The notes under the pieces are model-generated. The model had not been told where the DNA came from, did no database searches, and was given only the letters and a program-made list of their open reading frames with translations. Below are positions 8,033 to 16,854 of a DNA stretch of 60,219 bases, piece after piece. How positions within the stretch are numbered: position 1 is the stretch's first letter; every line of letters starts with the position of its first letter. This DNA is from a bacterium (lineage in GTDB: Bacteria; Zhuqueibacterota; QNDG01; JAFGCO01), in contig JAFGCO010000009.1 of NCBI GenBank assembly GCA_016932575.1, positions 1-60,219 on the forward strand, read 5' to 3'. The position numbers and the translations under genes were made by a program.

Positions 8033-10003
8033 ATGAAACAATCCTTCCGAATATTTTGCATCATTCTCATTATTAATATGCCTGTTGTCTCTCAAATCCC
8101 TCTGGAAGAGGCGCTCTTTGAAAATACGAAACAGGCAGATTCTGAAATCCTTGAATCAATCCAGAGGTTCGGGGATAGTCCCCCCAACATAAACACTGTC
8201 TCTTCAAAACAGCTGGCTGCCTTTCCATTACTGACCGATGCACAGATCCAAACCATTGTCCACAAGAAAGATCAAGAGCCATATCATACCTGGCAGGATT
8301 TTCAACAGCGGACAGATCTGGATAATGAAATGGTCCAATGGTTATCACAATATTTCACTATTGAATTTCAGAAAACCATGCCGCTGCCGGCATTTAGGTT
8401 TGAATGCCGGGAGCGAATCCAGAGTAAGTTCCCGAAATCCAAGGGATTTCATTCCGGTGATTATCCGGGAAATGCCTTGAAATATTACCAGCGAGCCCGG
8501 ATTGACATCGGAGATTACATTCAAGGCGGTGTGCTTTTCGAAAAGGATCCCGGAGAAAAACCCTGGAATGATCATCAGATTGGATACTTATCCTTACATA
8601 CGCCGGGAAAAAGTATAAAAGTAATCATTGGCAATTACAGGATTCAAACCGGTCGGGGACTGGTATTATGGGGGCCCTACGGCACTGGAAAAAGTGTTTC
8701 CCCGTCAGCAGCGCTTCCCCGGGGAGGTGAAACAATTCGCGGATATCTCTATTCAGATGAAAACCGTTTTTTTACGGGCGCTGCCGTTGAATTGAAACTC
8801 AGACAGTTGAGCGCCCTGGCCTTTTATTCAAATACCAGAAAAGACGCTTATCAGGACAGCCTGATCCGTAGTTTTCCAATCTCAGGATATCACCGTACGC
8901 ACACGGAGCGATTGAATCACAAAACCGCTCATGAAAAATGCATCGGCGGCCGGATTGCCTTTGAAACCCCAATGACTGCCCTCGGTTGCACAGGATGGTG
9001 CAGCCGTTATTCAGTACCTGTAGAGCAGCCGGATCCGGTCCGGCAGACATTCGGATTTTCTGGGCAAAACAATCAGGCAGCCGGATTTGACTGGAGTCTG
9101 AATTTTAAGGGTATCCAATTTCATGCAGAGCTCGCGCGTTCACAATCCGGCGGATATGCATTAATGGCACATCTTTTTTGGAAATTAAAGCCCGTCAGCT
9201 GGGTCATCCTCTATAGAAATTTCTCACCGAATTTTCAGAATCCCTACGCACAGGGATTCGGTTACGGCGACGCAGTTAATGAACGGGGTTTTTACATATC
9301 GGGACGGACTCAAGTTGCGCGCCGGATATATGTTGGTTTTTATATGGATATTTACAGAACGCCCTGGCGTACCTATTTGCTGTCCATGCCAGAAACTAAA
9401 TCAGACGTTTTAATCGAGGGGGAATACCGTTTTTCATCAACATGCCGCCTTTCTGCCCGTATACGGCGTTTCTCGGAAAATGAAACCGTTGAAGGTAAAA
9501 CAAATCTGGAACATATCACCGACACAATACAGAATCAGTATAAACAGCAAATCCGGCTGGATTTAATGGTCAAGCCGGAATCCGCATTCCAATGGCGATC
9601 GCGGCTTGAATTTGTCCGGATAAACCGCCCTGAAATAAACGGAGATATTTTCATTCCACGATTCAGAGAAAACGGATTTCTCTGTTTTCAGGATATTCAG
9701 TACCGCTTACAGAAAAAATGGAAGCTTTGTATTCGATGGACCTCCTTTGAGACCGATTCCTATTTGAGTCGTATTTATGTATACGAAAACGATCTGCCTG
9801 GCGTACTGAACAACCGGCCGTATTATAAAAAAGGAACACGATGGACCATTTTCACCCAATGGCATCTTTCAAGCTGGATATATTTGTCTTTGAAGCACGG
9901 ACTGACATATCAGGATGGTGAAATATCCTGGGGATCCGGATTGGATGAAATTCCCGGAGACGTGATTAAAGATTTTGGTATTCAAATCGATGCCTGTCTG
10001 TAA
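8033..10003 (+). CDS. Helix-hairpin-helix domain fused to a large outer-membrane barrel-like region
   Basis: The product has 656 residues. It begins with a signal peptide (residues ~1-21). A ComEA-like helix-hairpin-helix segment follows at ~50-110, with PPNINTVSSKQLAAFPLLT matching the NxNTAxxxxLxxLPGI pattern. From ~115 to the end there are many short aromatic-rich strands with charged turns, typical of an outer-membrane barrel. Proteins with this layout occur in Bacteroidota and relatives without an assigned function. In ComEA the HhH binds DNA; whether it does here is unknown. It follows the PorV-like gene by 3 bp. The barrel assignment rests on strand pattern and length. Confidence 0.7.
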   Translation: MKQSFRIFCIILIINMPVVSQIPLEEALFENTKQADSEILESIQRFGDSPPNINTVSSKQLAAFPLLTDAQIQTIVHKKDQEPYHTWQDFQQRTDLDNEMVQWLSQYFTIEFQKTMPLPAFRFECRERIQSKFPKSKGFHSGDYPGNALKYYQRARIDIGDYIQGGVLFEKDPGEKPWNDHQIGYLSLHTPGKSIKVIIGNYRIQTGRGLVLWGPYGTGKSVSPSAALPRGGETIRGYLYSDENRFFTGAAVELKLRQLSALAFYSNTRKDAYQDSLIRSFPISGYHRTHTERLNHKTAHEKCIGGRIAFETPMTALGCTGWCSRYSVPVEQPDPVRQTFGFSGQNNQAAGFDWSLNFKGIQFHAELARSQSGGYALMAHLFWKLKPVSWVILYRNFSPNFQNPYAQGFGYGDAVNERGFYISGRTQVARRIYVGFYMDIYRTPWRTYLLSMPETKSDVLIEGEYRFSSTCRLSARIRRFSENETVEGKTNLEHITDTIQNQYKQQIRLDLMVKPESAFQWRSRLEFVRINRPEINGDIFIPRFRENGFLCFQDIQYRLQKKWKLCIRWTSFETDSYLSRIYVYENDLPGVLNNRPYYKKGTRWTIFTQWHLSSWIYLSLKHGLTYQDGEISWGSGLDEIPGDVIKDFGIQIDACL

Positions 10004-10135
10004 CTCCATCCATTGGCAATTGCATAAGAATCTTCGAGGTTCCGGTTGCATAATTCTCCCCTGTCTCTTATATTAAATACATGGTATTGCAAGCAAAAAA
10101 AGCCAGGATAAATCAACTGACATACAGGAATATCA

Positions 10136-10756
10136 TTGACCGCTCTTAAAAAAGGATTATTGATCGCAATCGAAGGAATCGACGGTACAGGCAAAAGCAC
10201 CCAGTCGCTTCGGCTCAAAACATATTTTTCAAATCAGGGTATTGCATCACAATATCTCCGAGAACCAACAGGAGGGAAATATGGTCTCGAAATCCGGCGC
10301 CTCGCTCGGGAAGGCCGCCGTCAGGTCACACCGGAACAGGAACTGGAATTATTTATCAAAGACCGCATTGAGGATTGTGACAACAATATCCGACCGGCTT
10401 TGGAAAGAAAAAAACTGGTGCTGATTGACAGATACTATTTTTCAACAATTGCCTATCAGGGCGCACTTGGACTGGACATAGAGGAAATCAGGAAACGCAA
10501 CGAAGCCATCGCCCTGATTCCGGACCTTGTTTTAATCCTGGACATGCCTGTAGAAAAAGCCCTTCAGCGCATTATACATGAACGTGGTGACGTGCATGAT
10601 GATTTTGAAAGAGCGGATTTTTTAAAAAAAGTACAGGCCATTTTTCAATCCATGGATCGTCCTTATATTCATTATCTTTCTGCGGATCGTGATCCCGATG
10701 CTGTATTTGAAGAAATGCGGGATAAAATAGAAGCATTGATTAAAAACCATGTATAA
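10136..10756 (+). CDS. tmk: Thymidylate kinase (dTMP kinase)
   Basis: The protein has 206 residues, the normal length. It carries the P-loop GIDGTGKST (residues 14-22), the DRYYFSTIAYQG block that binds the nucleotide, a PDLVLILD strand and a LID region ERGDVHDDFE. It phosphorylates dTMP to dTDP with ATP in the cytoplasm. The start is a TTG at 10136, supported by AGGAA at 10126-10130 five bases upstream and by the lack of an in-frame ATG before the P-loop. The preceding barrel gene ends 133 bp upstream. Confidence 0.95.
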   Translation: MTALKKGLLIAIEGIDGTGKSTQSLRLKTYFSNQGIASQYLREPTGGKYGLEIRRLAREGRRQVTPEQELELFIKDRIEDCDNNIRPALERKKLVLIDRYYFSTIAYQGALGLDIEEIRKRNEAIALIPDLVLILDMPVEKALQRIIHERGDVHDDFERADFLKKVQAIFQSMDRPYIHYLSADRDPDAVFEEMRDKIEALIKNHV

Positions 10757-10890
10757 TCAGTGAAAGGAAATCATTTCCGATTCAATCCAAAACACACTTT
10801 TCCCGAGAGCTTCTCAAAATGTCAAGCAAATATAACGACATCGGGCTTGCAAAACATTTGGGAAGATAAAAGTATAAGGATAAATCATCC

Positions 10891-11784
10891 ATGAAATCAA
10901 TCCTTGCCGCGCTAAGTCAAAATAAAATTCTGGTTTCAGATGGTGCCTGGGGCACGTTTCTTCAAAAAATGGGTCTTCAATCCGGAGAATGCCCTGAAGC
11001 ATGGAATCTGTCTCATCCGGAGCAGGTGAAACAGATAGCACAGAATTACATTGAAGCCGGAGCGAATATTGTGCTCACCAACAGCTTCGGAGGCAGCCGG
11101 TTTAAACTGGAATCATTTGGTTTGGCCCATAAAGCTGAAGAAATCAACCGGGCAGCAGCCGGTCTCTCCAGACTGGCTGCCGGAGAAGATCACTTTGTAC
11201 TGGGATCAATGGGTCCCACCGGAAAGATATTGATCACTGGAGACATCACACGGGAAGCATGGATCGAGGCATTTGGTGAGCAGGCAAACGCATTAATCAG
11301 CGGCGGAGCAGATGGCTTATGCATTGAAACCATGTCCGCACTGGACGAAGCGATATGCGCTATTCAAGCCGCCAGGGCACAAACAGACTGTGAGATTGCC
11401 TGTACGTTCACTTTTGAAAAAACCCGGCAAAATGAATTCAGGACAATGATGGGTGTATCTCCCGCACAGATGGCTGAAGCCATACTCAAAGCCGGAGCAG
11501 ATATTATCGGTGCCAATTGCAGCAATGGCATGGAGCTCATGATTCCCATTGTAAAAGAACTTCGGCAGGTATCTTCAGTGGTACCGATTTTAATCCACGC
11601 CAATGCGGGTATGCCCGTGATTCAGAATGGTGAAACTATTTTTCCAGAAAAACCCGCTGAAACGGCTGAATGGATCGATCCGCTTATCAAGGCCGGCGCC
11701 AACATCATCGGCGGTTGCTGCGGCACAACACCGGAGCATATCAGAATGATTGCCGAAAAGGTTCAAAGACGGTATATTGACTGA
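10891..11784 (+). CDS. Stand-alone homocysteine S-methyltransferase domain protein
   Basis: The protein has 297 residues, covering only the Hcy-binding TIM barrel found at the N-terminus of MetH and in MmuM/BHMT. The opening SDGAWGTFLQKMG and the three zinc cysteines, C210 in GANC and C276-C277 in GGCCGTT, are intact. It would transfer a methyl group to homocysteine. With no cobalamin or folate domain attached, it needs either a separate corrinoid protein or a small donor such as S-methylmethionine; the sequence does not say which. It sits 134 bp after tmk, with no linked met genes. Confidence 0.85.
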   Translation: MKSILAALSQNKILVSDGAWGTFLQKMGLQSGECPEAWNLSHPEQVKQIAQNYIEAGANIVLTNSFGGSRFKLESFGLAHKAEEINRAAAGLSRLAAGEDHFVLGSMGPTGKILITGDITREAWIEAFGEQANALISGGADGLCIETMSALDEAICAIQAARAQTDCEIACTFTFEKTRQNEFRTMMGVSPAQMAEAILKAGADIIGANCSNGMELMIPIVKELRQVSSVVPILIHANAGMPVIQNGETIFPEKPAETAEWIDPLIKAGANIIGGCCGTTPEHIRMIAEKVQRRYID

Positions 11785-11825
11785 CAGAATCAGAATCCTC
11801 CAAAACTCTTATAGAGGTTTAATAT

Positions 11826-13328
11826 CTAAGATGTTATTTTATTACACAGTATCCAGTCGACATTCTTATTTATGGGAAATTTTTTAAATATCTGATATTT
11901 TATACCATGAATTTCAAAAGACCCCTTATTATCATCCGCCATCAATTCCTCAATAACCGACGTATCCTCAAGGAGATAATCCGGCGACACCTCTTTCCAT
12001 CTGTTTTTAATGGCATCATGTTTTGGGCTGTTAAACCGATATCCATGCTGCTTAATCAGTCCGGAAATGACTTCGTCTGTCAATCCGAAGCGATAATCAA
12101 AAATATGGCGATGGCTGTAATAGCCCAGGCACCCGATTCTTCGCGTTGCGATCACCGCGTCAGCGGGCGTATTCTCATTAATCCATTTAGAAGGACCAAC
12201 CAGCGGTTTACTGTGAAGAACATACCATGGATACTGTCGATAAGATGCGGGCCTTAATCGATATCCAAAATCAAAAATTCCGGAAAATATTAAAGAGAGC
12301 ACAATAGCTGAAAAAATGATTTTTCTATATTTTATATGTTTTAAATATCTTTCCTGAATAAAATATAATCCACTGATAAAGACAATGATCGCCGTTGGTA
12401 AATAGGATGCAAAATATCGGCCCATTCCTGTCCAATCCGGACGGGCATAAATCGCAAAGATGTAACCGCATAGTAAAATTGAGATAAAAAGAAGGCCCAA
12501 TGGACGTTTATGTAATGTAATACTGTAGGCACCAAAAGCAGTTATCATCAGTACAATATGATTTGCAAAGGGTTTTGAAATATTTGAATTACCGCTTTGT
12601 GAAAACGCAATGAAATTTTTAATGAAATCTGTCGGGGTTGTTGGCTTTGCTGAAAAGGTATTGGGCAGCAAATTATGAAAATAAAAATATCTCCAGGCTT
12701 CTAAGACGAGCAGAACCAGAATAAAGATGCATGCACTCTGAAACAGTTTTTTCTTGTCTGCAGATCTGCTGATTATCAATAAGACAGACCAAGTTGGATA
12801 GATAAGTACACACTCCGGACGGACAAGAAGACTCGAGATGATAAAAATTGAAGCATATAAATATTTTTGCCGAGATTGAAAATATATAGCCATCACAAAT
12901 AATAAGGACAACAGACTTGTTTCCATGCCGACATTCGAAAAAAAGACAAAATCAAACGAGACCGCAATACTGGTGATCATGAATAACCTGAAAATTGATG
13001 GTAGAGATGGAACTGTTTTTTTCAGCATAAAATAAGTCAGTATTATCGTAATGAAAATAAAAAGTAATGCCAATGCTTTCGATACAAAGGGGACGGGAAC
13101 CAAATATGAAAACGGCGCCATAAATAATAACCATCCCAGGTTCGTAAATCCTTCAATTTTCTCATTCAGGTTAAAAACCAAGCCCTCTCCGTTTATTAAA
13201 TGATTGACATAGTTAAATCCGATGTAAGCATCATCCATATAACTGTCAATGAGAAACAGAAAAACGGCAATCAACCAGACTGCAATAAATACTGGCCAGA
13301 TAATTTTTTCGATTCTTTCTTGTATCAT
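11826..13328 (-). CDS. Polytopic membrane glycosyltransferase, GT-C fold (AftB-like)
   Basis: The protein has 500 residues with about ten hydrophobic segments, then a soluble C-terminal part (~residues 370-500). The first periplasmic loop has MDDAYIGFNYVNHL followed by GEGLVFNLNEKIEGFTNLGW. This Asp-Asp, EGxTN pattern is typical of a GT-C family that includes mycobacterial AftB and many uncharacterised bacterial proteins using polyprenyl-phosphate sugars. It probably adds a sugar to a surface glycan or protein. Its ATG follows the stop of a 40-codon membrane ORF by 3 bp, so translation is probably coupled. No Shine-Dalgarno of its own is obvious. Confidence 0.75.
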   Translation of the reverse strand: MIQERIEKIIWPVFIAVWLIAVFLFLIDSYMDDAYIGFNYVNHLINGEGLVFNLNEKIEGFTNLGWLLFMAPFSYLVPVPFVSKALALLFIFITIILTYFMLKKTVPSLPSIFRLFMITSIAVSFDFVFFSNVGMETSLLSLLFVMAIYFQSRQKYLYASIFIISSLLVRPECVLIYPTWSVLLIISRSADKKKLFQSACIFILVLLVLEAWRYFYFHNLLPNTFSAKPTTPTDFIKNFIAFSQSGNSNISKPFANHIVLMITAFGAYSITLHKRPLGLLFISILLCGYIFAIYARPDWTGMGRYFASYLPTAIIVFISGLYFIQERYLKHIKYRKIIFSAIVLSLIFSGIFDFGYRLRPASYRQYPWYVLHSKPLVGPSKWINENTPADAVIATRRIGCLGYYSHRHIFDYRFGLTDEVISGLIKQHGYRFNSPKHDAIKNRWKEVSPDYLLEDTSVIEELMADDNKGSFEIHGIKYQIFKKFPINKNVDWILCNKITS

Positions 13329-13331
13329 AAA

Positions 13332-13454
13332 CTATCCGGATTTTAATATATATAACAGGATCACTTGAATAATATCAGCGCGGAAAAAATAAAGTGCCAA
13401 TAGAAAGGCAATTAAAAATATAGCAATTTTGGATAGATGAATTTTTAGTTTCAT
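13332..13454 (-). CDS. Micro-ORF, 40-residue membrane peptide upstream of the GT-C gene
   Basis: Reading the minus strand from ATG at 13454 gives 40 residues: MKLKIHLSKIAIFLIAFLLA, then LYFFRADIIQVILLYILKSG, then TAG at 13332-13334. An in-frame TGA lies two codons upstream, so the ATG is the natural start. The peptide is one long hydrophobic stretch with basic ends, as expected for a single-pass or hairpin membrane peptide. The next gene's ATG is 3 bp beyond the stop. Short membrane proteins often precede glycan genes, but I do not recognise a named family, and the ribosome site is weak. Confidence 0.5.
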   Translation of the reverse strand: MKLKIHLSKIAIFLIAFLLALYFFRADIIQVILLYILKSG

Positions 13455-13552
13455 ATATCACGCATGGCAAATAGTTATTGCGGGATAATAATAATCAAGC
13501 AATGTGAATATCCTGATTCATTCTTTAAGAATGTTGTCCTTTAATAAATAAC

Positions 13553-13595
13553 AGGCAGGGCCTGACCCGACATATGGATCAGTATCACCCTGCCT
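13553..13595 (-). terminator. Putative structured terminator after the lipoprotein gene
   Basis: AGGCAGGG (13553-13560) pairs with CCCTGCCT (13588-13595). An inner CTGA/TCAG pair shortens the 27-base loop. On the minus strand a U-rich tract (GTTATTTATT) follows. It lies 26 bp past the stop of the 13621-14073 gene. Confidence 0.45.
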
Positions 13596-13620
13596 CTATT
13601 TTCAGTTTTCAGTATTTGAA

Positions 13621-14073
13621 TTAAACATTTACCCTTGTAAGCTCCAGGGTTTCTCCTTCAAGGTACAGTATCAGTGTATTGCCGGTAAGTGTATAGTTGG
13701 CCAGCTCACCATCGATAAACAACTGATCCCCTGTTATCAAATAAGTTCCGGTCTCTGTTTCGGATGCGCCTAATGCTTCATATGTCATTTCATAGGTGCC
13801 GTCTGCATTGATGGTTAAAGTAATCGTGGCTTCAATCGGAAAACCATAGGGAGTCATAATATCCATGGAACCGACCCAGGTACCCACAAAATCGCCCGTC
13901 TGGCCCGAAGCGTCCGAATCCTGGGCTGATCCTTCCACAATACTGTTAACGCCATAACCATCCATTGCACCGCCTGTCACTCCCACCGGATTGTCACTCC
14001 CCCCCACACCGCACGACATCATAATGAGACCGAGGCATACAATCACAGAAAAAAATATCCGATATGATCTCAT
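13621..14073 (-). CDS. Small lipoprotein with lipocalin-like beta domain
   Basis: The protein has 150 residues. A lipoprotein signal ends in LIMMSC (lipobox Cys21). A Gly/Ser/Asp-rich linker of about 40 residues follows, then a compact beta domain (~62-150) with GTWVGSMDI, TLTINADGTYEMTYE, GTYLITGDQLFID and YTLTGNTLILY. This GxW...NxDGTY...GxY...G pattern is common in lipocalin-like domains of bacterial lipoproteins. Ligand and role are unknown. The gene starts 2 bp after the stop of the barrel gene at 14076, so the two form an operon and perhaps an outer-membrane pair. Confidence 0.75.
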   Translation of the reverse strand: MRSYRIFFSVIVCLGLIMMSCGVGGSDNPVGVTGGAMDGYGVNSIVEGSAQDSDASGQTGDFVGTWVGSMDIMTPYGFPIEATITLTINADGTYEMTYEALGASETETGTYLITGDQLFIDGELANYTLTGNTLILYLEGETLELTRVNV

Positions 14074-14075
14074 GA

Positions 14076-15221
14076 TTATTCTCCCTTACGGCCAAAATGA
14101 TAGGTTAATGAAATCCGGTTGGCCAGCGTATTTGTCTGACCGGAAATAACATTCGGACCATCAAAGAGGATACCTTCATTAAAAAGGGCATCGAGTTCCA
14201 GACCGCCCATAACAATCCCCAGACCGAAGGTAACACCAAAGGATGACCGGAAATCCGTATCTTCAGTATCATCGCCATATTCCGGATCAGTGGCTTCTTT
14301 ATAAGATTCGTAGACCTGCCGTGCACCCAGACGGGCAATGAACCAGGGCTTGATCTTCGATTCAACGCCAATATAAATACCGGGAAGCGTTGTTGTGGTT
14401 TCAGTGGTTTCATCTCCGTCTTCCACAGCGCTTTTATCCATATCCAGACCAAATGCTTCCAATGCCAGAACAAGCATATTGTTCTTGGTAGCCTGATAAT
14501 TGATGCCGGCTCCCAATCCAAGCTGCAGTCGGGTATAATCGATTTCAGAAGATCCTTGCTCCTGTTTGGCAAATCCATAATAAAAGGTTCCCAGCAACAC
14601 GACTTCCATCTCGGCTGTTTGCTGTGAAAAATAACGTCCGTTTAAACCCAATCCCAGTCCGCCCCATGTTTTATCAGAACTGCCCATTTCATAACTGGCT
14701 GAAGGAAACTCAATGGTCAATCCCAGATCGGCGTCATCTGTAGATGCGCCGGCGGTTAAGCCAAAATAACTGGCGGATTCTTTAACGTCGTTCGATCCCG
14801 TATCTTCTTCCTCCTTGTCCATGGCAATTGAAAATATTATGCCATAGTTAATCGAGCTTAATTGGCCCCCGTAAAAAACCGAAGCACACCGGTCCAGGCT
14901 CAAAGAGGGAGTGACTGAGCCGAGAATATCCTGCGGTAAATTCAAGGGCCGATTCAAATATGCACCGAAAACGCTGCTGGAGGAACTCGACATATGAAAC
15001 CCGATTGTGTAAAGGTCATCGTTGTTCTTCGCGCGCAATTCTGCCACTGCCTGATTTTTATACTGCATCAATGTACCCGGGAAATAGAAAATATTTGAAT
15101 TGTCCCGAATATAATATCCTATCCCTCCCATCGATCCCACCCGCGTCTCAGTGGCCAGAACCGGCATTGCCATCACCAGACAAAGGATAAACAAACATGT
15201 GGCTTTGAATGTTTTTTTCAT
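14076..15221 (-). CDS. Outer-membrane beta-barrel protein, unknown function
   Basis: The protein has 381 residues with a signal peptide (MKKTFKATCLFILCLVMAMP, cut near ALAT). The mature part opens with GSMGGIGYYIRDNSNIFYFP, similar to the starts of small barrels that carry a plug-like N-terminus, and continues with alternating strands. It ends in ISLTYHFGRKGE, so the aromatic C-terminal strand is followed by a short tail. There are acidic loops (EEEDTGSND, DGDETTETTT). No enzyme motif is visible. A lipoprotein gene follows 2 bp later. Confidence 0.75.
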   Translation of the reverse strand: MKKTFKATCLFILCLVMAMPVLATETRVGSMGGIGYYIRDNSNIFYFPGTLMQYKNQAVAELRAKNNDDLYTIGFHMSSSSSSVFGAYLNRPLNLPQDILGSVTPSLSLDRCASVFYGGQLSSINYGIIFSIAMDKEEEDTGSNDVKESASYFGLTAGASTDDADLGLTIEFPSASYEMGSSDKTWGGLGLGLNGRYFSQQTAEMEVVLLGTFYYGFAKQEQGSSEIDYTRLQLGLGAGINYQATKNNMLVLALEAFGLDMDKSAVEDGDETTETTTTLPGIYIGVESKIKPWFIARLGARQVYESYKEATDPEYGDDTEDTDFRSSFGVTFGLGIVMGGLELDALFNEGILFDGPNVISGQTNTLANRISLTYHFGRKGE

Positions 15222-15667
15222 AATTTTTCTCCCTGTTTTTTAATCAACGGATAATTGAAAAAAATGACTCGCATATGAATATATCGAATCATGTTTCTTT
15301 TCTGAATGCAACCCGCATCATACACATATAAATTGGCACTCTATATAATATCTATTCAATAATTCCAAAAAGAGAATGGAACAACATACGAGCAAAATCA
15401 CTTTCTCCGTTAATACATAATGAACTAATTTTAAAAAAAATACTTCGAAAATGCAAATAAAAAACGGACAGTGTCAAATTGATGATCTTTGTCCTCCCCT
15501 TCCTGACGAAAATAACATCATCTCACATCCACACGGCCTCGCCTTCAATAAAACTGTACATGCTTAAACTTGAATAAAGATCTTATTATCCTATTATTTC
15601 ATTCATTTTGCGTCATCCACCTTACAGTCCGCATCCTTTCAGTGTATTATACCGTCATCCAGTCAAT
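15222..15667. other. Intergenic region, promoter of the 13621-15221 operon, otherwise empty
   Basis: This stretch lies between two minus-strand units. It is AT-rich near 15240-15460, where the promoter of the barrel/lipoprotein operon should be, and more mixed at 15480-15660. I see no ORF, RNA gene, strong hairpin or member of the intergenic repeat family in it. Confidence 0.5.
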
Positions 15668-16831
15668 CTAAAATCCACTGATCAGCCCCAGCACAAATCG
15701 GTTTTTATCAAATTTCAGGTCGCGGGTGTATTCAAGAGTGAAGCGTAGATTCCTTGCCATTAGATAGGTGGTACTTAATGTCATGGTCTCATAATTCAAT
15801 GACGCCAGATCAGAATCGACAGAATTATACAGCATGGTAATATAATACCGGGATTTGTCCAGCTCGGGAGAATAGATCATTTCGAAAATTTTCCCTGTGG
15901 TCTTCATTGTACGGCCATGATCAAAGTAGGCGTCACTGTCCTCTCTTTCCAAATACTGAGCTGTAATATCAACCGGACCGATAGATATACTTAAATCCGG
16001 TCCCCAGTATAAAATATCATTATCCAGACCGGAAGTATCCGTTTCTGTACCCGAATAAACATACCCCCCCAGACTGAACAATCCGAATAACTCCTGATTG
16101 ATCCGGAATCCAAGATTCTTGCCGGTATCCTGATCGAATATCTGATCGCTGCCCGCTTCGACCTTGCCGTTTCCGTTGACAATCTGTCCGACCAGCTCTG
16201 TGCCGGTCTGATCGATTCCGTACACAAGCATAACACCCCTGTCATAGGTAAGATTGGTCTTCGATGCGCCTGGCGTCTTTTTGTAAATCACATAATCTTC
16301 AAATGTCAAACGCAGCTCACGTTTCATCAAAGGATCAGATGTTTGAAACTGGCCAATCATAATATCAAGGTTGGATCCGAAAATATTATCAAAATGAATA
16401 TAGGCATCTTCGATGCCGGCCACTTCACCCCGCTCAGACATAAAAAAATAAAAATAATATCCGATATTTTTATAAAGTGTTCCGCCCGAAAGCAGTTTCA
16501 ATCCCCATGGCGACTGCAGATCGGTTTTCACATCACTGTCCTGCTCATAAAGCCCGTAGGCTTCGAACCGTACAGCAACAGGAAAATCGCGGTTCAGCCA
16601 GAGAAGATCATCTCCGGCTGATATGTAATCGCGTTCTTTCTCCTCTTCTTTCAGGATCATGCCTGCTCCGGCAAAATCCTCCCCGTATTCTTTTAGCCTC
16701 GGGAATGGAGAATGACATGTTGAACAGGATATTTTATACCGGCGGGCAAATGCCGGAATAGCACAAAGATGCGCGGCTATACCAAAAATAATATAAATTC
16801 CAATGAAAAACATCCATTTATTTTTCGTCAT
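15668..16831 (-). CDS. Porin-like outer-membrane protein with N-terminal c-type heme site
   Basis: The protein has 387 residues. After a signal peptide (~1-28) comes a single heme motif, CSTCH at residues 36-40, within AFARRYKISCSTCH, then SPFPRLKEYGEDFAGAGM. The remaining ~330 residues alternate beta strands and end in FVLGLISGF, a barrel-like aromatic end. This monoheme-plus-barrel layout occurs in Ignavibacteria, KSB1 and related bacteria. It could place a heme at the periplasmic mouth of a porin and pass electrons. The pentaheme cytochrome gene ends 23 bp upstream, so both are probably one transcript. The substrate or acceptor cannot be read from sequence. Confidence 0.8.
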   Translation of the reverse strand: MTKNKWMFFIGIYIIFGIAAHLCAIPAFARRYKISCSTCHSPFPRLKEYGEDFAGAGMILKEEEKERDYISAGDDLLWLNRDFPVAVRFEAYGLYEQDSDVKTDLQSPWGLKLLSGGTLYKNIGYYFYFFMSERGEVAGIEDAYIHFDNIFGSNLDIMIGQFQTSDPLMKRELRLTFEDYVIYKKTPGASKTNLTYDRGVMLVYGIDQTGTELVGQIVNGNGKVEAGSDQIFDQDTGKNLGFRINQELFGLFSLGGYVYSGTETDTSGLDNDILYWGPDLSISIGPVDITAQYLEREDSDAYFDHGRTMKTTGKIFEMIYSPELDKSRYYITMLYNSVDSDLASLNYETMTLSTTYLMARNLRFTLEYTRDLKFDKNRFVLGLISGF

Positions 16832-16854
16832 TTCTCATCCTCCTTAATAAATGC

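Noticed and set aside
10081-10149. A 22-codon ORF beginning at ATG 10081 and overlapping the tmk start.
   Set aside because: Its peptide is unremarkable and it has no ribosome site; the TTG tmk start has a good one.
15337-15353. A TGGCAC segment as a sigma-54 promoter.
   Set aside because: The -12 GC element is missing at the required spacing.
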